Source: a virus. Taken from it: a stretch of DNA of 64,000 nt. The stretch covers positions 62,001 through 126,000 of the IMG/VR virus record IMGVR_UViG_3300005436_000501; one strand, 5' to 3'. The notes beneath the pieces are model-generated. The model did no database searches. It was given only the letters and a program-made list of their open reading frames with translations, and was not told the origin of the DNA. Below, piece by piece: positions 8,601-17,179 of this stretch (position 1 is its first letter; each line of letters opens with the position of its first letter). A program made the translations under genes and the position numbers.

Positions 8601-9827
8601 CGCGCGACCCCACGCCCCGGTGGCGAGGGTGAGGGGGGATCCTGCGCTGGTGCCGAGCGACACTGCGGTCGCGCCGTACCAGGTGATCGTGGGGGTGATC
8701 GCGAGGGTCGCGTCCGCGGAGGCGGCGCGCAGCGAGTAGACCGACGCCGTGTACTGCGTCGCGGCGACCACCTGAACGTTGTCGCCGACGGGCCCGGAGG
8801 ATGCGGCGCCGAACAGGAGTGGCGATGCGCTGGTCGTCGCGGCCGGGGTGGTCCACGCCAGGGCGTTGGTGTGCCCGGTCGGCGCCGCCAGTAGCGCCGT
8901 GGCGTAGGCGACGGACCCGGCGGTGGGGTACAGCCACCCGGTGGCGCTCTGTGCGTCGTAACCGCCGGAGGCGATGTTGCCGGGGAACAGGTTCGGCGGG
9001 ACGGCGAACGGGACCTGGAACGGGGTGGGGAAGTAGCTGTTCTCGAACTGCAGTCCGTCGAACTGCGCGGACGCGGTCGCGGTAGTCGTGGTGCCGAGCA
9101 CGGCGCGGATCGCGCAGTACTGGGTGCCGGGCGGCGCCGTCCCGGACGCGGACAGCGTCACCCAGCTTGTCGATCCGCCGGTGATGGCGACGCCGGCGCC
9201 GCTGGTGGTGGAGATGAGCGTCCCGGTGGCGCTGTACCAGTCGATCGCGACGCTCAGGGTGAGGTTCTGTACGGTCGCGAGCACCCGCGCCTGGGTTTGT
9301 GCGGCGTAGGCGGCGCCGGGCTGCGCGTCCACGACGGCGACGGCGAGCAGGTTTTGCGGCGCTGCTGCGCCGTTGGGTACGGACACCTGGTAGACCTGCG
9401 CGCCCTGGTATGCGGATCCGGAGGCGGCGAGGGTGAGCGGGTATCCGGCGCCACAGCTCACGTTCATCGACGCGGGCGGTGCGATCCCGGCGGGGTAGCC
9501 GGTACCTTCGCCTGCGGTGGACTGGTCGGGGGTGAGCCAGTTGGGGCCGGGCGTGCAGCGGATGCGCGCCTGGCGGTAGGGCACGACGTTGGGGGCGTAG
9601 GGCGACGCGGTGTTGCTGGGGTCTAGGGCGCCGTCGGGGTTGGCGAGGGTGGGGCGCCATTGCCCGGTTTCGTTGGCGTCCTGTTCGTATTGGCGTCCGC
9701 GTTCGCTGGACCAGGGGTATTGGGTGCGCCAGGACTGGTCGGTCCAGTAGGGGGGGATGGTGGTCTGGTTGGGGTCAGCGTTGAACGCGACCTGGTAGAA
9801 GATGGGTGGGATGGTGGGGACCGCCAA
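5601..9827 (-). CDS. Large minor tail protein with LamG-like and carbohydrate-binding modules
   Basis: 1,408 residues from a TTG at 9827. The N-terminus (residues ~40-90, ERGRQYEQDANETGQWRPTL then NPDGALDPSNTASPYAPNV) matches the conserved start of long actinophage minor tail proteins. Jelly-roll carbohydrate-binding-like modules recur near residues 100-260, 285-440 and 1230-1370 (VYTASEYVRSA, WTWQADALQLEQA). A LamG/concanavalin-like lectin domain lies around 590-760 (CDGNWHQVIMTVDP, MRYYVDGVQVATNS). A baseplate-hub-like segment follows. It sits directly downstream of the tape-measure gene, the normal place for distal tail, hub and receptor-binding functions, here fused in one chain. Confidence 0.85.
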   Translation of the reverse strand: MAVPTIPPIFYQVAFNADPNQTTIPPYWTDQSWRTQYPWSSERGRQYEQDANETGQWRPTLANPDGALDPSNTASPYAPNVVPYRQARIRCTPGPNWLTPDQSTAGEGTGYPAGIAPPASMNVSCGAGYPLTLAASGSAYQGAQVYQVSVPNGAAAPQNLLAVAVVDAQPGAAYAAQTQARVLATVQNLTLSVAIDWYSATGTLISTTSGAGVAITGGSTSWVTLSASGTAPPGTQYCAIRAVLGTTTTATASAQFDGLQFENSYFPTPFQVPFAVPPNLFPGNIASGGYDAQSATGWLYPTAGSVAYATALLAAPTGHTNALAWTTPAATTSASPLLFGAASSGPVGDNVQVVAATQYTASVYSLRAASADATLAITPTITWYGATAVSLGTSAGSPLTLATGAWGRASVTGTAPAGALWGRLSLAITTPASTTATNVAYLTGCQFEAAATASAWRDTGAVFSVITPFVERWPQSWSEQDATYGQCDVVGVDAFAALSQVTLRDPYVNEVLALGPNFYYPLSDPAGVSSVADLAGKRGAAPIENSPYGVGSLTLGTSITAALSPSGLFTGAAGPVATVNNVLSGSNVQLAETYVALHKTTATPGPPVSGGWSRILAFRTSTVPGGSNVMSLWTAYPTTWSTGNLSSFWMQISPAGVISLNCVNSSNFGLFYNGASSICDGNWHQVIMTVDPAGTGGTFMRYYVDGVQVATNSVARYPTGITADTLGAAILYGGEWFQQGYEGDIAHAIELPTALTTAQAANLYASWRSASSGESTGARVQRVLNWIPWTGPTAIDAGVTASMGPASDLTGATALDAINNITLTENGDFFVSSGGALTFQARNARYNKTVPVFTFGEHTATGEWPFEVVEFDDDPSHIANNVQVTQYQGSTFTAIDTASALRNWPRVYQRTVNTTSPAEAADAAAYLLSQYRTAQMRVSTLRLHPSAVPGLFLVCLQLELGMRIQVNRRPNGAPQISFNGFVEKIEWEWDPEGPEVFVTLQCSPANLASYWVLGAMHTSLHAQATAGASSISINALLDSAVNPLAASMPQNQQLTLEPGTVRAETVTVVPPLPATNPGYNSATLNVTPNLAFTHAIGTVACEPLPPGITDPTTYDSQSVLGALSTSFAAAASSGTNAITVNAPADGKTNALGSDLSTGDLLWLSPGTPQFEGYNLLHPNIATAGEGALPLAAGTSGAAWGLSSDVGTPTVTASGSAQQGANVWAVSVAGGVVPTKGLMYVLKVPVTAGLVYTASEYVRSATTGANPTVQIYLKFSDATGTSLAQANSGTTVLTGAPSAAWTRMTVTATAPANTVWAQIGLLLTATAPAGAWTWQADALQLEQAASASAFQVCPQVLSVATSYPGYTTCVITLYQNLTQNHAAGDGVCDPLPPGDTAPSQIAATSRVAY

Positions 9828-9878
9828 CGCCGCACCGCCCCCCGTGTGCGCCGCGTGCGGGCCGGACGTTGCGGGGCG

Positions 9879-12776
9879 TCAGTTGCCGATGCCGGCGAGT
9901 GCGAGGTTGTTGCGGGAGTTGCGCTGCTGGTAGCGCAGCACCTCCGTGCGTACGACCTTCGCGATCCCGGCGTCGGAGTGCACGGCGCCCTGCACGTTGA
10001 CCACGACGATCACGCCGTTGCCCGCGGACGTGCCGCCGCCGACACCGGACCCGGCCAGGTTCAGCCCGGCCGTGGGCGACCCGAACCCGCGCAGTGCCGC
10101 GTTGCCGAGGCCCGCAGTCGCGGCCTGCGCGGCACCGTGCATGGACGCGATGCCGTTGACGAGGCCCTGGCCGATGTTCATGCCGAGTTCGTGGAAAACA
10201 GTCGAGGGAGAGTGCGCGCCGATCAGGGACTTGAATCCACCGACAATCTTGGAGCCCACGGACTTGACCGCGTCCCAGGCGGCGGACGCCATGCTCTCCA
10301 CGCCGTGGACCAGGCCCATGATGAGGTCCTTGCCCGCTTGAAACAGCCAGCTGCCCGCATCCTTGAAGAAGCTGACGATCGCACTCCACACGGCCTTGAT
10401 CGCGCCGACGATGCCGCTCACCGCGTCCTTGATCGCGCCGATGAAGCCGTCCCAGATGGCTTTGACCGCGCCGAGCACGGTGCTCTTGATGTCGCCGAGT
10501 ACGGAGGTGAAGATCCCCTTGATGTCGTTCCACACGGTCACGACAAGGTTCTTCACGTCGCCCCAGAGCTTGCCCCATTGGCCGGTGACCAGATCCGCGA
10601 AGATCTTCAGCACGCCCTTGATCAGGTCGAGGGCGGTGTTGACGACCCCGGTGATCACATCCCACGCGGCCTTGAAGATCCCTGCGACGACGTCCCACGC
10701 CGCCTTGATCACGCCGGTGATGATCGAGAGCGCGCCCTTCACGATCCCGGAGATGAAGTCCCATGCGGCCTTGACGATGCCCTTGATCAAGTCCCATGCC
10801 ATGTGGAAAACGCCTTGCACGACGTCCCATCCGGCACGCACGACGCCCTTGACGATGTCGAGGTAGCCGCGCACGAGACCAGAGATGAAGTCCCAGGCGG
10901 TCTTTACCAGGCCCACGATGTGGTCCCAGGACTGAGCGAAGAAGTCCTCGATCTGCGAGAGGTGGTCCGAGATCAGCGACACGAGCTTGCCGCCGGTCGC
11001 GTTCCAGATCGTGGCCAGGCTGCCCCAGATCGACGACAGGTCGCCGGAGATCTTGTCCCACTCGGCGGTGATCGGCCGGGTCAGCCTGTCCCAGGTGTCC
11101 TTGATCCAGGTGATGGCCTTGCCGCCGGTGCCGTCCCAGATCGCCTTCAGGCCCGCCCACTGAGTCTTGAAGAACCCGGAGATGTCGCCCCACACACGCT
11201 TGAACGCGCCCGACACGTCGTCCCACACGTGCTCAAGGAAGTGCGCGACGTCGGCGCTGATCCTCTTGATCTCGCCCCAGACCGTGCTCCAGTGCTTGAC
11301 AAGCTCGACGATCCCGATCGTGATCAGTGCTATCGCGGCGACGATGGCCGCCGCGATCCACACGATCGGGTTCGCGAGCAGCACCGCGTTCCACTCGATC
11401 GTCGCGATCGTGGCGGCGGTCAGCCCGACAACCAGGGCGCCGAGCGCGACACCGAGCCCGAGCAGCACGACCTTGTGTCGGCCGAGCCACGCCCCCGCGG
11501 TGGTGATCCAGCCGATGAACTTCTGCAGAACCGGGATCAGGACATTGCCGATCTTCACGCCCCACACGTCCAGGGCCGCGCCGATCTGCTTGATCTGCTG
11601 CCCGAACTGCGCCTGCTGCGCCTTCCACGCCTCCTGCGCCTGCGCCGCCCTCGACGCGGCCGTCCCGTACGCGTCCGTCTTGGTCTTGAACCGGTCCATC
11701 TCGCCGAGCAGCGTCATCATCGTGCCGCTCGACTTGCCGCCCCCGAACATCGCCGACAGCGCCGCGGACTGCTTGACCGCGGCAGAGCCGGACGTCTCCA
11801 GGTTCGTCTTGAACTGCGCGAGCAGTGTGGTCTGCTGGTCGAGCGGGACACCCATGTCGGTGAGCGACGCCGAGTAATTCTTGAGCTCGGCCTGCTGCTC
11901 GACGAGCGAGAGCTTCATGGCCTTACCGGCCGGATACGTCTTCTCGAGATGCGCCTTGAGGTCCTCGAGCGCCGCGGACAGCCCGCCGGGGCCGCGCATG
12001 TCCTGCGCCATCTGCCGGCTGCTCATGCCGATGGAGTTGTACGCGTCCTGCGCCTTCTGCGTGGGCGCGGACATCATCGAGAACGTCATGCCCAGGCGCG
12101 TCGCGGCCTCGTTCGCGGGAGTGACGTTGTCGGTCAGGGTCGCCAGCGCCGCGCCCACGTCCTCGAACGACAGTCCGGCGGCGGCGGCCTTGGGCAGGAT
12201 CCCGGTGCCGATCGCTTCGGCGAGCTGCTGCATCTTCATGTCGCCCATGCCGACCGTGGTGTTGAGCAGGTTCCCGGCGTCGGCGGCGTCCTTGACGCCC
12301 TTGATCTGGCTCGCCATCACGCCGACCACGGCCTGCGCGGTCGTTTCGAAGTCGGACTGGCCGATCTGTGAGAGCTTCGAGGAGGCGGTGAGGATGTCCA
12401 TGGCCTGAGCGCCGCGGAACCCGGCGGACTCGATGTGGTACAGGCCTTCGGCGAGGGTCTCGGGTCCGATGCCGACAGCGGGCGCCAGGGCGAGCACGGA
12501 GCCCTTGAGCTTGTCGACCTCCTGCTGGGAGGCGCCGGCCTGGGTATGGACCATCTCCATGGCCTGGTCGAAACCGGTGGCCATCTTTACCGACTCGTAG
12601 CCCACCCCGACGGCGGCGACGCCGATACCGAGCAGCGCGACCTTCCCGAACGCGCCCGCCTGCTCCATAGACGTCTTGGTGGCGTCCATCTCGCCGCGCG
12701 CCTCGCCCATCGCCGCCTTGAAGCCGGTGATGTTGCCGAGCAGATACGCCACAGTCGGAGGCAAGAATCCCGCCAT
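9879..12776 (-). CDS. Tail tape-measure protein
   Basis: 965 residues. The N-terminal ~300 residues carry the TP901-type tape-measure core (GMGDMKMQQLAEAIGTGILP and AGLSFEDVGAALATLTDNVT). Two hydrophobic helices at roughly 445-500 (VVLLGLGVALGALVVGL) can enter the host membrane. The C-terminal half is a tandem series of Trp-containing 11/22-residue units (AAWDFISGIVKG, AAWDVVAGIFKA, AAWDVITGVVNT), the usual helical measuring rod. The protein fixes tail length and is ejected before DNA. It is followed by the large minor tail gene and preceded by the frameshifting chaperone region, giving canonical siphovirus order. Confidence 0.95.
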   Translation of the reverse strand: MAGFLPPTVAYLLGNITGFKAAMGEARGEMDATKTSMEQAGAFGKVALLGIGVAAVGVGYESVKMATGFDQAMEMVHTQAGASQQEVDKLKGSVLALAPAVGIGPETLAEGLYHIESAGFRGAQAMDILTASSKLSQIGQSDFETTAQAVVGVMASQIKGVKDAADAGNLLNTTVGMGDMKMQQLAEAIGTGILPKAAAAGLSFEDVGAALATLTDNVTPANEAATRLGMTFSMMSAPTQKAQDAYNSIGMSSRQMAQDMRGPGGLSAALEDLKAHLEKTYPAGKAMKLSLVEQQAELKNYSASLTDMGVPLDQQTTLLAQFKTNLETSGSAAVKQSAALSAMFGGGKSSGTMMTLLGEMDRFKTKTDAYGTAASRAAQAQEAWKAQQAQFGQQIKQIGAALDVWGVKIGNVLIPVLQKFIGWITTAGAWLGRHKVVLLGLGVALGALVVGLTAATIATIEWNAVLLANPIVWIAAAIVAAIALITIGIVELVKHWSTVWGEIKRISADVAHFLEHVWDDVSGAFKRVWGDISGFFKTQWAGLKAIWDGTGGKAITWIKDTWDRLTRPITAEWDKISGDLSSIWGSLATIWNATGGKLVSLISDHLSQIEDFFAQSWDHIVGLVKTAWDFISGLVRGYLDIVKGVVRAGWDVVQGVFHMAWDLIKGIVKAAWDFISGIVKGALSIITGVIKAAWDVVAGIFKAAWDVITGVVNTALDLIKGVLKIFADLVTGQWGKLWGDVKNLVVTVWNDIKGIFTSVLGDIKSTVLGAVKAIWDGFIGAIKDAVSGIVGAIKAVWSAIVSFFKDAGSWLFQAGKDLIMGLVHGVESMASAAWDAVKSVGSKIVGGFKSLIGAHSPSTVFHELGMNIGQGLVNGIASMHGAAQAATAGLGNAALRGFGSPTAGLNLAGSGVGGGTSAGNGVIVVVNVQGAVHSDAGIAKVVRTEVLRYQQRNSRNNLALAGIGN

Positions 12777-12843
12777 TGCGAGGCACCCCCACCCCGCGTG
12801 GACTAGGCGTGCGGCGGCGGACTACGGCGCAGGGGGTGGCGTG

Positions 12844-13293
12844 CTACGCGTGGACGGCAGCGCGCCACGCCTTGGAGAACACGGCCGACAGGCGCCCCGA
12901 GTCGATCAGGTGTTGCAGCGCCGGCCCCAGGTACGGGCGGGCGGGCAGTGCCGTCGCGCCGCCCCGGCCGGTCACCCCGCCGAGTTCCTGGATACGCCCA
13001 TACACTGCCGTCGGACCGACCCCCGCGCGCCACGTGGCCGGCCCGACGCGCGCGGGCCCCTCTACTTTCACCGAGCGGCGTAGCGCGCCCGTCACCAGAT
13101 CCGGGGGCGCGCCCGGCGCGGAGCTCGTCGGCTCACCCTTGGCGTGCGACCCGATCGAGAGGTCCTCCTTCGTTTCCGCCTCGATCAGGTGCGCGCCCGC
13201 GGCCACGGCCTCGCGGGACGCCACGTCCGCCGCGACCACCATCGCCTCGATCGCGGCCGTGAACTCGGCCACGCCCAGGAGTTTGACGTCCAT
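12844..13293 (-). CDS. HK97 gp10-like head-tail/tail completion protein
   Basis: 149 residues starting MDVKLLGVAEFTAAIEAM. The order of an N-terminal helix pair, a basic strand (GALRRSVKVEG), GPTAVYGRIQELGG and a C-terminal helix after ARPYLGPALQ is typical of the HK97-gp10-like family, which completes the neck or tail terminator. The phrase YGRIQELGG..ARPYLGPAL is diagnostic. Its position between chaperone and tape measure is unusual; in many actinophages this gene lies before the major tail gene. It shares one base with the stop of the frameshifted chaperone reading frame. Confidence 0.75.
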   Translation of the reverse strand: MDVKLLGVAEFTAAIEAMVVAADVASREAVAAGAHLIEAETKEDLSIGSHAKGEPTSSAPGAPPDLVTGALRRSVKVEGPARVGPATWRAGVGPTAVYGRIQELGGVTGRGGATALPARPYLGPALQHLIDSGRLSAVFSKAWRAAVHA

Positions 13294-13885
13294 CAGCGCC
13301 ACCGCCGATCCTCGCGCTCGTTGCGCACCTCGTCGAACACGGCGGCGACCGGGAGCATCCGGTGGTAGAGCTCCACCGGCAGGTCGTCTACTTCTTGCGG
13401 GGTCCAGCCCCAGCGCTCCGCGAACGCGACGTAGATTTGCGCGTCGTCCCACCCGGTCCAGATGTCCCTGTGCTCGGGGACAGTGCCGCCCTCGAGCCGG
13501 GCCCGGATCCGGCGGAGGGCACGGAAGGGGACTCGGGATTGTCGTAGTCGTCGGGGGTGACCTTCTCGCCGCGTAGTTCCATCAGCCGCGTGGCGACCTG
13601 GGTGACGTATTCGTGGCCGAGCAGCGTCTCGTAGTCGTCGATGGTGAGCTCGTCGATCGAGTCGAACAGCTCGGAGGGCAGCGGCAGCAACTCCCCGTCG
13701 TCGCCGGTCACGTTCCAGTCCTGCACGAGGATCGCGATGACACCGTCGGTGATGTCGACGGCCATGCCGCCCTGGCGCTGGTCGCGGCTGGTGACGGCGC
13801 GCATGACGGCGCGTTGGTGCTTGGCCTTGAGCTTGTCGGGGGGCAGCAGGTCCGCCCACGCGCCCGACGGGAGGTCTATCTTCAT
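13293..13885 (-). CDS. Tail assembly chaperone, long frameshifted form (gpGT-like)
   Basis: The short chaperone frame (13388-13885) overlaps a second open frame offset by -1 that continues to 13293 and encodes a coherent acidic/aromatic tail (VPEHRDIWTGWDDAQIYVAF, WTPQEVDDLPVELYHRM). That tail has no start codon of its own at a sensible place. This is the layout of gpG/gpGT frameshifting in siphophages, where a minor fraction of ribosomes slip to make the fusion that recruits tail-tube subunits to the tape measure. The shift is expected near 13523-13531, where the minus strand reads TCCCCTTCC. No perfect X-XXY-YYZ heptamer is present, so the exact slip site is uncertain. Confidence 0.6.
13388..13885 (-). 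CDS. Tail assembly chaperone, short form (gpG-like)
   Basis: 165 residues beginning MKIDLPSGAWADLLPPDKLK. An early basic segment (KHQRAVMRAV) and acidic mid-region (FDSIDELTIDDYETLLGHE) match actinophage chaperone proteins encoded between the major tail gene and the tape-measure gene. The last ~45 residues after DYDNPESPS are Ser/Gly/Arg-rich low-complexity, as expected when selection acts on the overlapping -1 frame instead. It keeps tape-measure and tube subunits soluble during assembly. Confidence 0.75.
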   Translation of the reverse strand: MKIDLPSGAWADLLPPDKLKAKHQRAVMRAVTSRDQRQGGMAVDITDGVIAILVQDWNVTGDDGELLPLPSELFDSIDELTIDDYETLLGHEYVTQVATRLMELRGEKVTPDDYDNPESPSVPSAGSGPGSRAALSPSTGTSGPGGTTRKSTSRSRSAGAGPRKK

Positions 13886-13900
13886 CCGGATCCTTAACCG

Positions 13901-14914
13901 TCACACATACGTCGAAGCGGCAATGGCGTTCTGGAGGCTGAGCGTCGCCGGCCCGTAGCCGCCGCTCGTGCCGATGTTCGTGGTGTTCAGCACGCACTCC
14001 CCAGTGGCGTCGAACATGATCGCCTCGGAGCCGAAGTTCGGCTTGGCCTCGGTGAACGCGGCCTGCTGCATGTCGACCTGCACCACCAGGGCGTTCGACA
14101 GGGTCAGGCCGTTGTTGAGGATGAACTGGATCTGCGGCTGGGTGTTGTTGCGCATGTACGTCAGCGGCGACTCGTCAGCGGCGACGAAACTCAGCTTCCA
14201 GTCCACGGTCAGGCCGCCGCGCTGGATGATGTACGGGTTCTGCGAGTTCTGCGCGGTGAAGTACGGCTTGAGTGCCCGCTTGAAGTTGAACTCGCCGCTC
14301 GCGCACGAGAGCACCGGTGCGCCCACGACCGTGCCGCCCACGCCGAGCTGCGACTGCCACGACGGCAGCGGCTTGGCCGTGGTGAACGTCGCCGTAGGGG
14401 TCGCCGCGGCGACATTGCTGATCCAGGACGCGGCCTTCGCCGTGTACGTGAGCAACTCGCTCTCGGCGTTGAACTTGAGCCCCACCTCGGACACGCACGT
14501 GCCGGAGAACTGCCGGGCCTGATGGGTGGGCTCCGCCATGTAGTACTGCGTCACCGTGTGCGTCGTCGGCTGGCCGCCGCCGGTGTTGAGCAGCGAGAAT
14601 TTGTGCGTGAACGGGGCGCTGGCACCGGTGGTGTCGTCGGCGCCGAACAGGTTGCCGATCAGGTATCCGAGTTCGTCGGCGAATACCGGCCCCTCGAAGT
14701 CCAACTCGCCGAGCTGGACGCCCTGGATGATGCCGAACGCGTCGTCGGCCATCACCCCGCGCAGGCCCTTGTCTTTCAACCAGGTGGGCTTGTCGTTCCA
14801 GTCGAATTTCGTGACCGGCATGAACGCCGCCGGCGCGACCGGGATGCCGGGCGTCACGTCCCGGGCGAAGCCGATGAACCGCTTGATGCTCGGGAACGTG
14901 CTGGGTGCGGGCAT
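13901..14914 (-). CDS. Major tail (tube) protein
   Basis: 337 residues. The start (PSIKRFIGFARDVTPGIPVA) and the pattern of beta strands (DFEGPVFADELGYLIGNLFG, HTVTQYYMAEPTHQARQFSG, VGLKFNAESELLTYTAKAAS) are those of actinophage tail-tube subunits with a gpV-like fold. It lies just before the frameshifted chaperone genes and after small connector genes, as expected. It should be among the most abundant virion proteins. Confidence 0.9.
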   Translation of the reverse strand: MPAPSTFPSIKRFIGFARDVTPGIPVAPAAFMPVTKFDWNDKPTWLKDKGLRGVMADDAFGIIQGVQLGELDFEGPVFADELGYLIGNLFGADDTTGASAPFTHKFSLLNTGGGQPTTHTVTQYYMAEPTHQARQFSGTCVSEVGLKFNAESELLTYTAKAASWISNVAAATPTATFTTAKPLPSWQSQLGVGGTVVGAPVLSCASGEFNFKRALKPYFTAQNSQNPYIIQRGGLTVDWKLSFVAADESPLTYMRNNTQPQIQFILNNGLTLSNALVVQVDMQQAAFTEAKPNFGSEAIMFDATGECVLNTTNIGTSGGYGPATLSLQNAIAASTYV

Positions 14915-14920
14915 GGCCGG

Positions 14921-15262
14921 TTACGCCTCCGTCGCGGTTTCGTCGGCCGCACCCGTGGGCGCCGGCTCGGGGGTGGCCTCGGCTTCGGCCCGCGCGGCGT
15001 CGGCGCCCTGCTGGGCGTCGAAGTCGGACTCGGTTGCCGGGGACAGGTCGCGGTGGGTCGGGGTGCGCTGCAGGTGCGCGATCCGGCCGGGCGCGAGCAC
15101 GGCCGTGGCGCCGTCGCCCAGGACCACCAGGTCGACCAGTCCGCTGTTGCGGAACCAGCCGCCCCGGTCCGGCTCGGCGGTGGCTGTCTGCTCGACCGGT
15201 GCGGGCGGCGGCGCGGTCTCCTCGGTTAGCGCCGGGGCGGGCGGGCGGGCGCGTGGAGGCAT
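14921..15262 (-). CDS. Small Ala/Pro/Glu-rich structural-module protein
   Basis: 113 residues. Low-complexity arms (Pro/Ala at the N-terminus, Ala/Glu at the C-terminus) flank a short folded core (WFRNSGLVDLVVLGDGATAVLAPG) resembling the small strand-rich cores of head or tail decoration proteins. It is placed directly upstream of the major tail gene. Function not recognised. Confidence 0.6.
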   Translation of the reverse strand: MPPRARPPAPALTEETAPPPAPVEQTATAEPDRGGWFRNSGLVDLVVLGDGATAVLAPGRIAHLQRTPTHRDLSPATESDFDAQQGADAARAEAEATPEPAPTGAADETATEA

Positions 15263-15328
15263 GGCTCGGCTCCCCTTTCGGGTGCGGGTCGGAAAGGGGT
15301 GCGGGCGGGTCGGGGCGTGGCCGGGCGG

Positions 15329-15766
15329 TTACTTCCAGGCGTGGGTGTGCCGGCGCCCGGCCGCGTAGGGGGAGCGCATGCCGCGGATCCGTTTGCCCTT
15401 CTTGAAGCGCGAGGCCAGCCGGGTGTGGCCGCGCTTGAAATGGGACGGGCGGATGCGTTCACGCCTCGGGCGCGCGGCCCGGCCGCGGTGCGTGGACGCC
15501 GCACGCCGGGCGGAGTGCCGGTGACCGGCACGCCGCGCAGGCCGGTGCTTGACGTGCGAACCCTTGTGCGGGTGCTTCAGCCCCTTGCGGCGCTTCGGGT
15601 GTCGGCGCGGCGCCCCTTTATGCCCGTGATGCTTGGCGTGGCTGCCCTTGTGCGGGTGCTTGCGGCCCTTCTCGCGGGCGCTGAGCTTCTTGCGGGTCGC
15701 CGCGGACTCGGGGCGGCGCTTGCCCGGATGGCGTCGGGCGCTGTGGCGTCTCGCGCGCCCTGCCAT
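15329..15766 (-). CDS. Highly basic His/Lys/Arg repeat protein
   Basis: 145 residues, nearly devoid of acidic residues and dominated by Arg, Lys, His and Ala. A KHPHKGSH-type unit occurs twice (KHPHKGSHAKHHGHKG and KHPHKGSHVKHR), with further RRH/HSARR copies. Short basic proteins of this kind in actinophages lie in the head-tail connector region and may bind DNA in the capsid or tail, by analogy with histone-like tails. ATG at 15766 follows the upstream stop after one base, so it is in the late operon. Composition alone makes function a guess, but its strict operon placement supports a real gene. Confidence 0.65.
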   Translation of the reverse strand: MAGRARRHSARRHPGKRRPESAATRKKLSAREKGRKHPHKGSHAKHHGHKGAPRRHPKRRKGLKHPHKGSHVKHRPARRAGHRHSARRAASTHRGRAARPRRERIRPSHFKRGHTRLASRFKKGKRIRGMRSPYAAGRRHTHAWK

Positions 15767-15767
15767 G

Positions 15768-16298
15768 TCAGGCCTGGAGGTACTCGGTCGCGCCGAACCG
15801 CATCAGCAGATACGACTTGGTCAGCTCGTCCTTCGTCTCCGGCTGCCCGTACTCGATCTCGAGCCAATCGTGCTCGCCCTCGATCGCCTCGCCCGCCTGG
15901 AACACGGCGAGACCCAGGGTGCGGTCCTCGCGCAGCCGCACCTTGAGCGCGTCGCGCAGCGCGTACACGTCGTCCTGCGCGTCTTCTGCGTGCGGGGTGC
16001 GCGAGCGGATGTAGCAGTGCAGCTCGACCGTGTACGCGGCGCGTTTGAGCCCCGAAACCGCGCCACCGACCGCCTTGCGGGTCTCGTGCTCGTGGGGGAT
16101 GAACACCACGATCTGGCAGCCGGTGCGCGACGCGGCGGGCAGCCCCTGGAAATAGTCCTGGTGGTTGTCGCGCTTCGCCCAGGCGCGCCGTACGATCCCC
16201 ACTCCAGGCACCGGCGAGGAGCGGTAGGTGCGGGTGACCGGGTCGTAGGGCCCGCCGAAGTACTGGCAGATACCGTCGAGCGCACTCTGGATGGTCAT
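15768..16298 (-). CDS. Tail terminator/minor head-tail protein
   Basis: 176 residues (MTIQSALDGICQYFGGPYDP). The sequence has the profile of tail terminator proteins between the connector and major tail genes in siphophages: an N-terminal helix, central strands VELHCYIRSRTPHAEDAQDD and WLEIEYGQPETKDELTKSY, and a helix rich in Arg (VYALRDALKVRLRED). It overlaps the connector gene by four bases. The role would be to cap the growing tail tube. Confidence 0.65.
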   Translation of the reverse strand: MTIQSALDGICQYFGGPYDPVTRTYRSSPVPGVGIVRRAWAKRDNHQDYFQGLPAASRTGCQIVVFIPHEHETRKAVGGAVSGLKRAAYTVELHCYIRSRTPHAEDAQDDVYALRDALKVRLREDRTLGLAVFQAGEAIEGEHDWLEIEYGQPETKDELTKSYLLMRFGATEYLQA

Positions 16299-17179
16299 CG
16301 GATCCGGCGTAGCCGCTCGAGCAGCCGCTCGGCCTCGTCGATCAGGCCGGAGCCGTCCTTGCGCGAGTCGTTCTGCCGTGTGCCGCTCGCCTGGCGCGAG
16401 TCCGGGTACGCGTCCTCCGCGGCGGTGTCCGGGCGCAGCAGTTGCGCGATCGTGTAGTTGGTCACCGCGAGCCGCGCGTCGTGCTCCATGTTCGTGAAGT
16501 CGTGCCCGACCGCGTGCGCGAACACGGCGGGCGCCGCCAACGGGACCGCCGTCACCACCGGGGGCACGGCGACCGCGGGTGGCGCGAACGCCGAGGAGAC
16601 GGTCACCGTCTCCTCGGCGCCCGGCTCCCAGATCCGGTAGGAGGCGCCCGGCTGGATCCCGGTCGGGTCCGTCACGCTCAAAGACGTGGCGCCCAGGGAT
16701 GCGGACGCCGCCAGGGTCGTGGCGACATACCCGGCCGTGTACGTCAGCTGCGCGTACACCTGGCAGCCCGCGCCAGGCGTACCGAACTGGAGCGACCCCG
16801 ACCAGGGGCCGCCCGCGCCGATCGTGATCTCGAGGTTGCGCCCGTCCTCGCTCCACACGCTCGGGTTCGCGATCGTGGTCATCGCCGTGGGCGTGTAGCC
16901 GTAGCCGACCGAGGAGACCGCGATCACAGGCCCGTGATCGGGGTGGATCTTCAGGGTGCCGGTCCGGCTGAAGCGGGTGCGCAGGTTCTGGACGTTCTGG
17001 TGCGCGAGCAGCGGCTGCTCGAGATAGCCGTCCGCCCACGCCGAGGACATCAGCAGCAGGTTGTTCAACTCGGCTGCCTGGTCGGCGGTCAGGGCGTCGC
17101 CGTAGCGCAGGTCGTCCAGGTCCAGGTAGGTGGGGTGGGCGGTGAACGCGGCGACGGACACGAACGGGGTGACGATCAA
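16295..17179 (-). CDS. Head-tail connector (gp6-like) protein with inserted domain
   Basis: 294 residues from a TTG at 17179 preceded eight bases upstream by GGGAGGCGG. The N-terminal helices (LDDLRYGDALTADQAAELNN, LLLMSSAWADGYLEQPLLA) and the C-terminal helix bundle (HDARLAVTNYTIAQLLRPDT) resemble gp6-type connector subunits. Residues ~75-200 form an extra beta-rich insert, making it longer than the usual ~120-residue family member. It would form the ring joining portal and tail. Confidence 0.7.
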   Translation of the reverse strand: MIVTPFVSVAAFTAHPTYLDLDDLRYGDALTADQAAELNNLLLMSSAWADGYLEQPLLAHQNVQNLRTRFSRTGTLKIHPDHGPVIAVSSVGYGYTPTAMTTIANPSVWSEDGRNLEITIGAGGPWSGSLQFGTPGAGCQVYAQLTYTAGYVATTLAASASLGATSLSVTDPTGIQPGASYRIWEPGAEETVTVSSAFAPPAVAVPPVVTAVPLAAPAVFAHAVGHDFTNMEHDARLAVTNYTIAQLLRPDTAAEDAYPDSRQASGTRQNDSRKDGSGLIDEAERLLERLRRIR

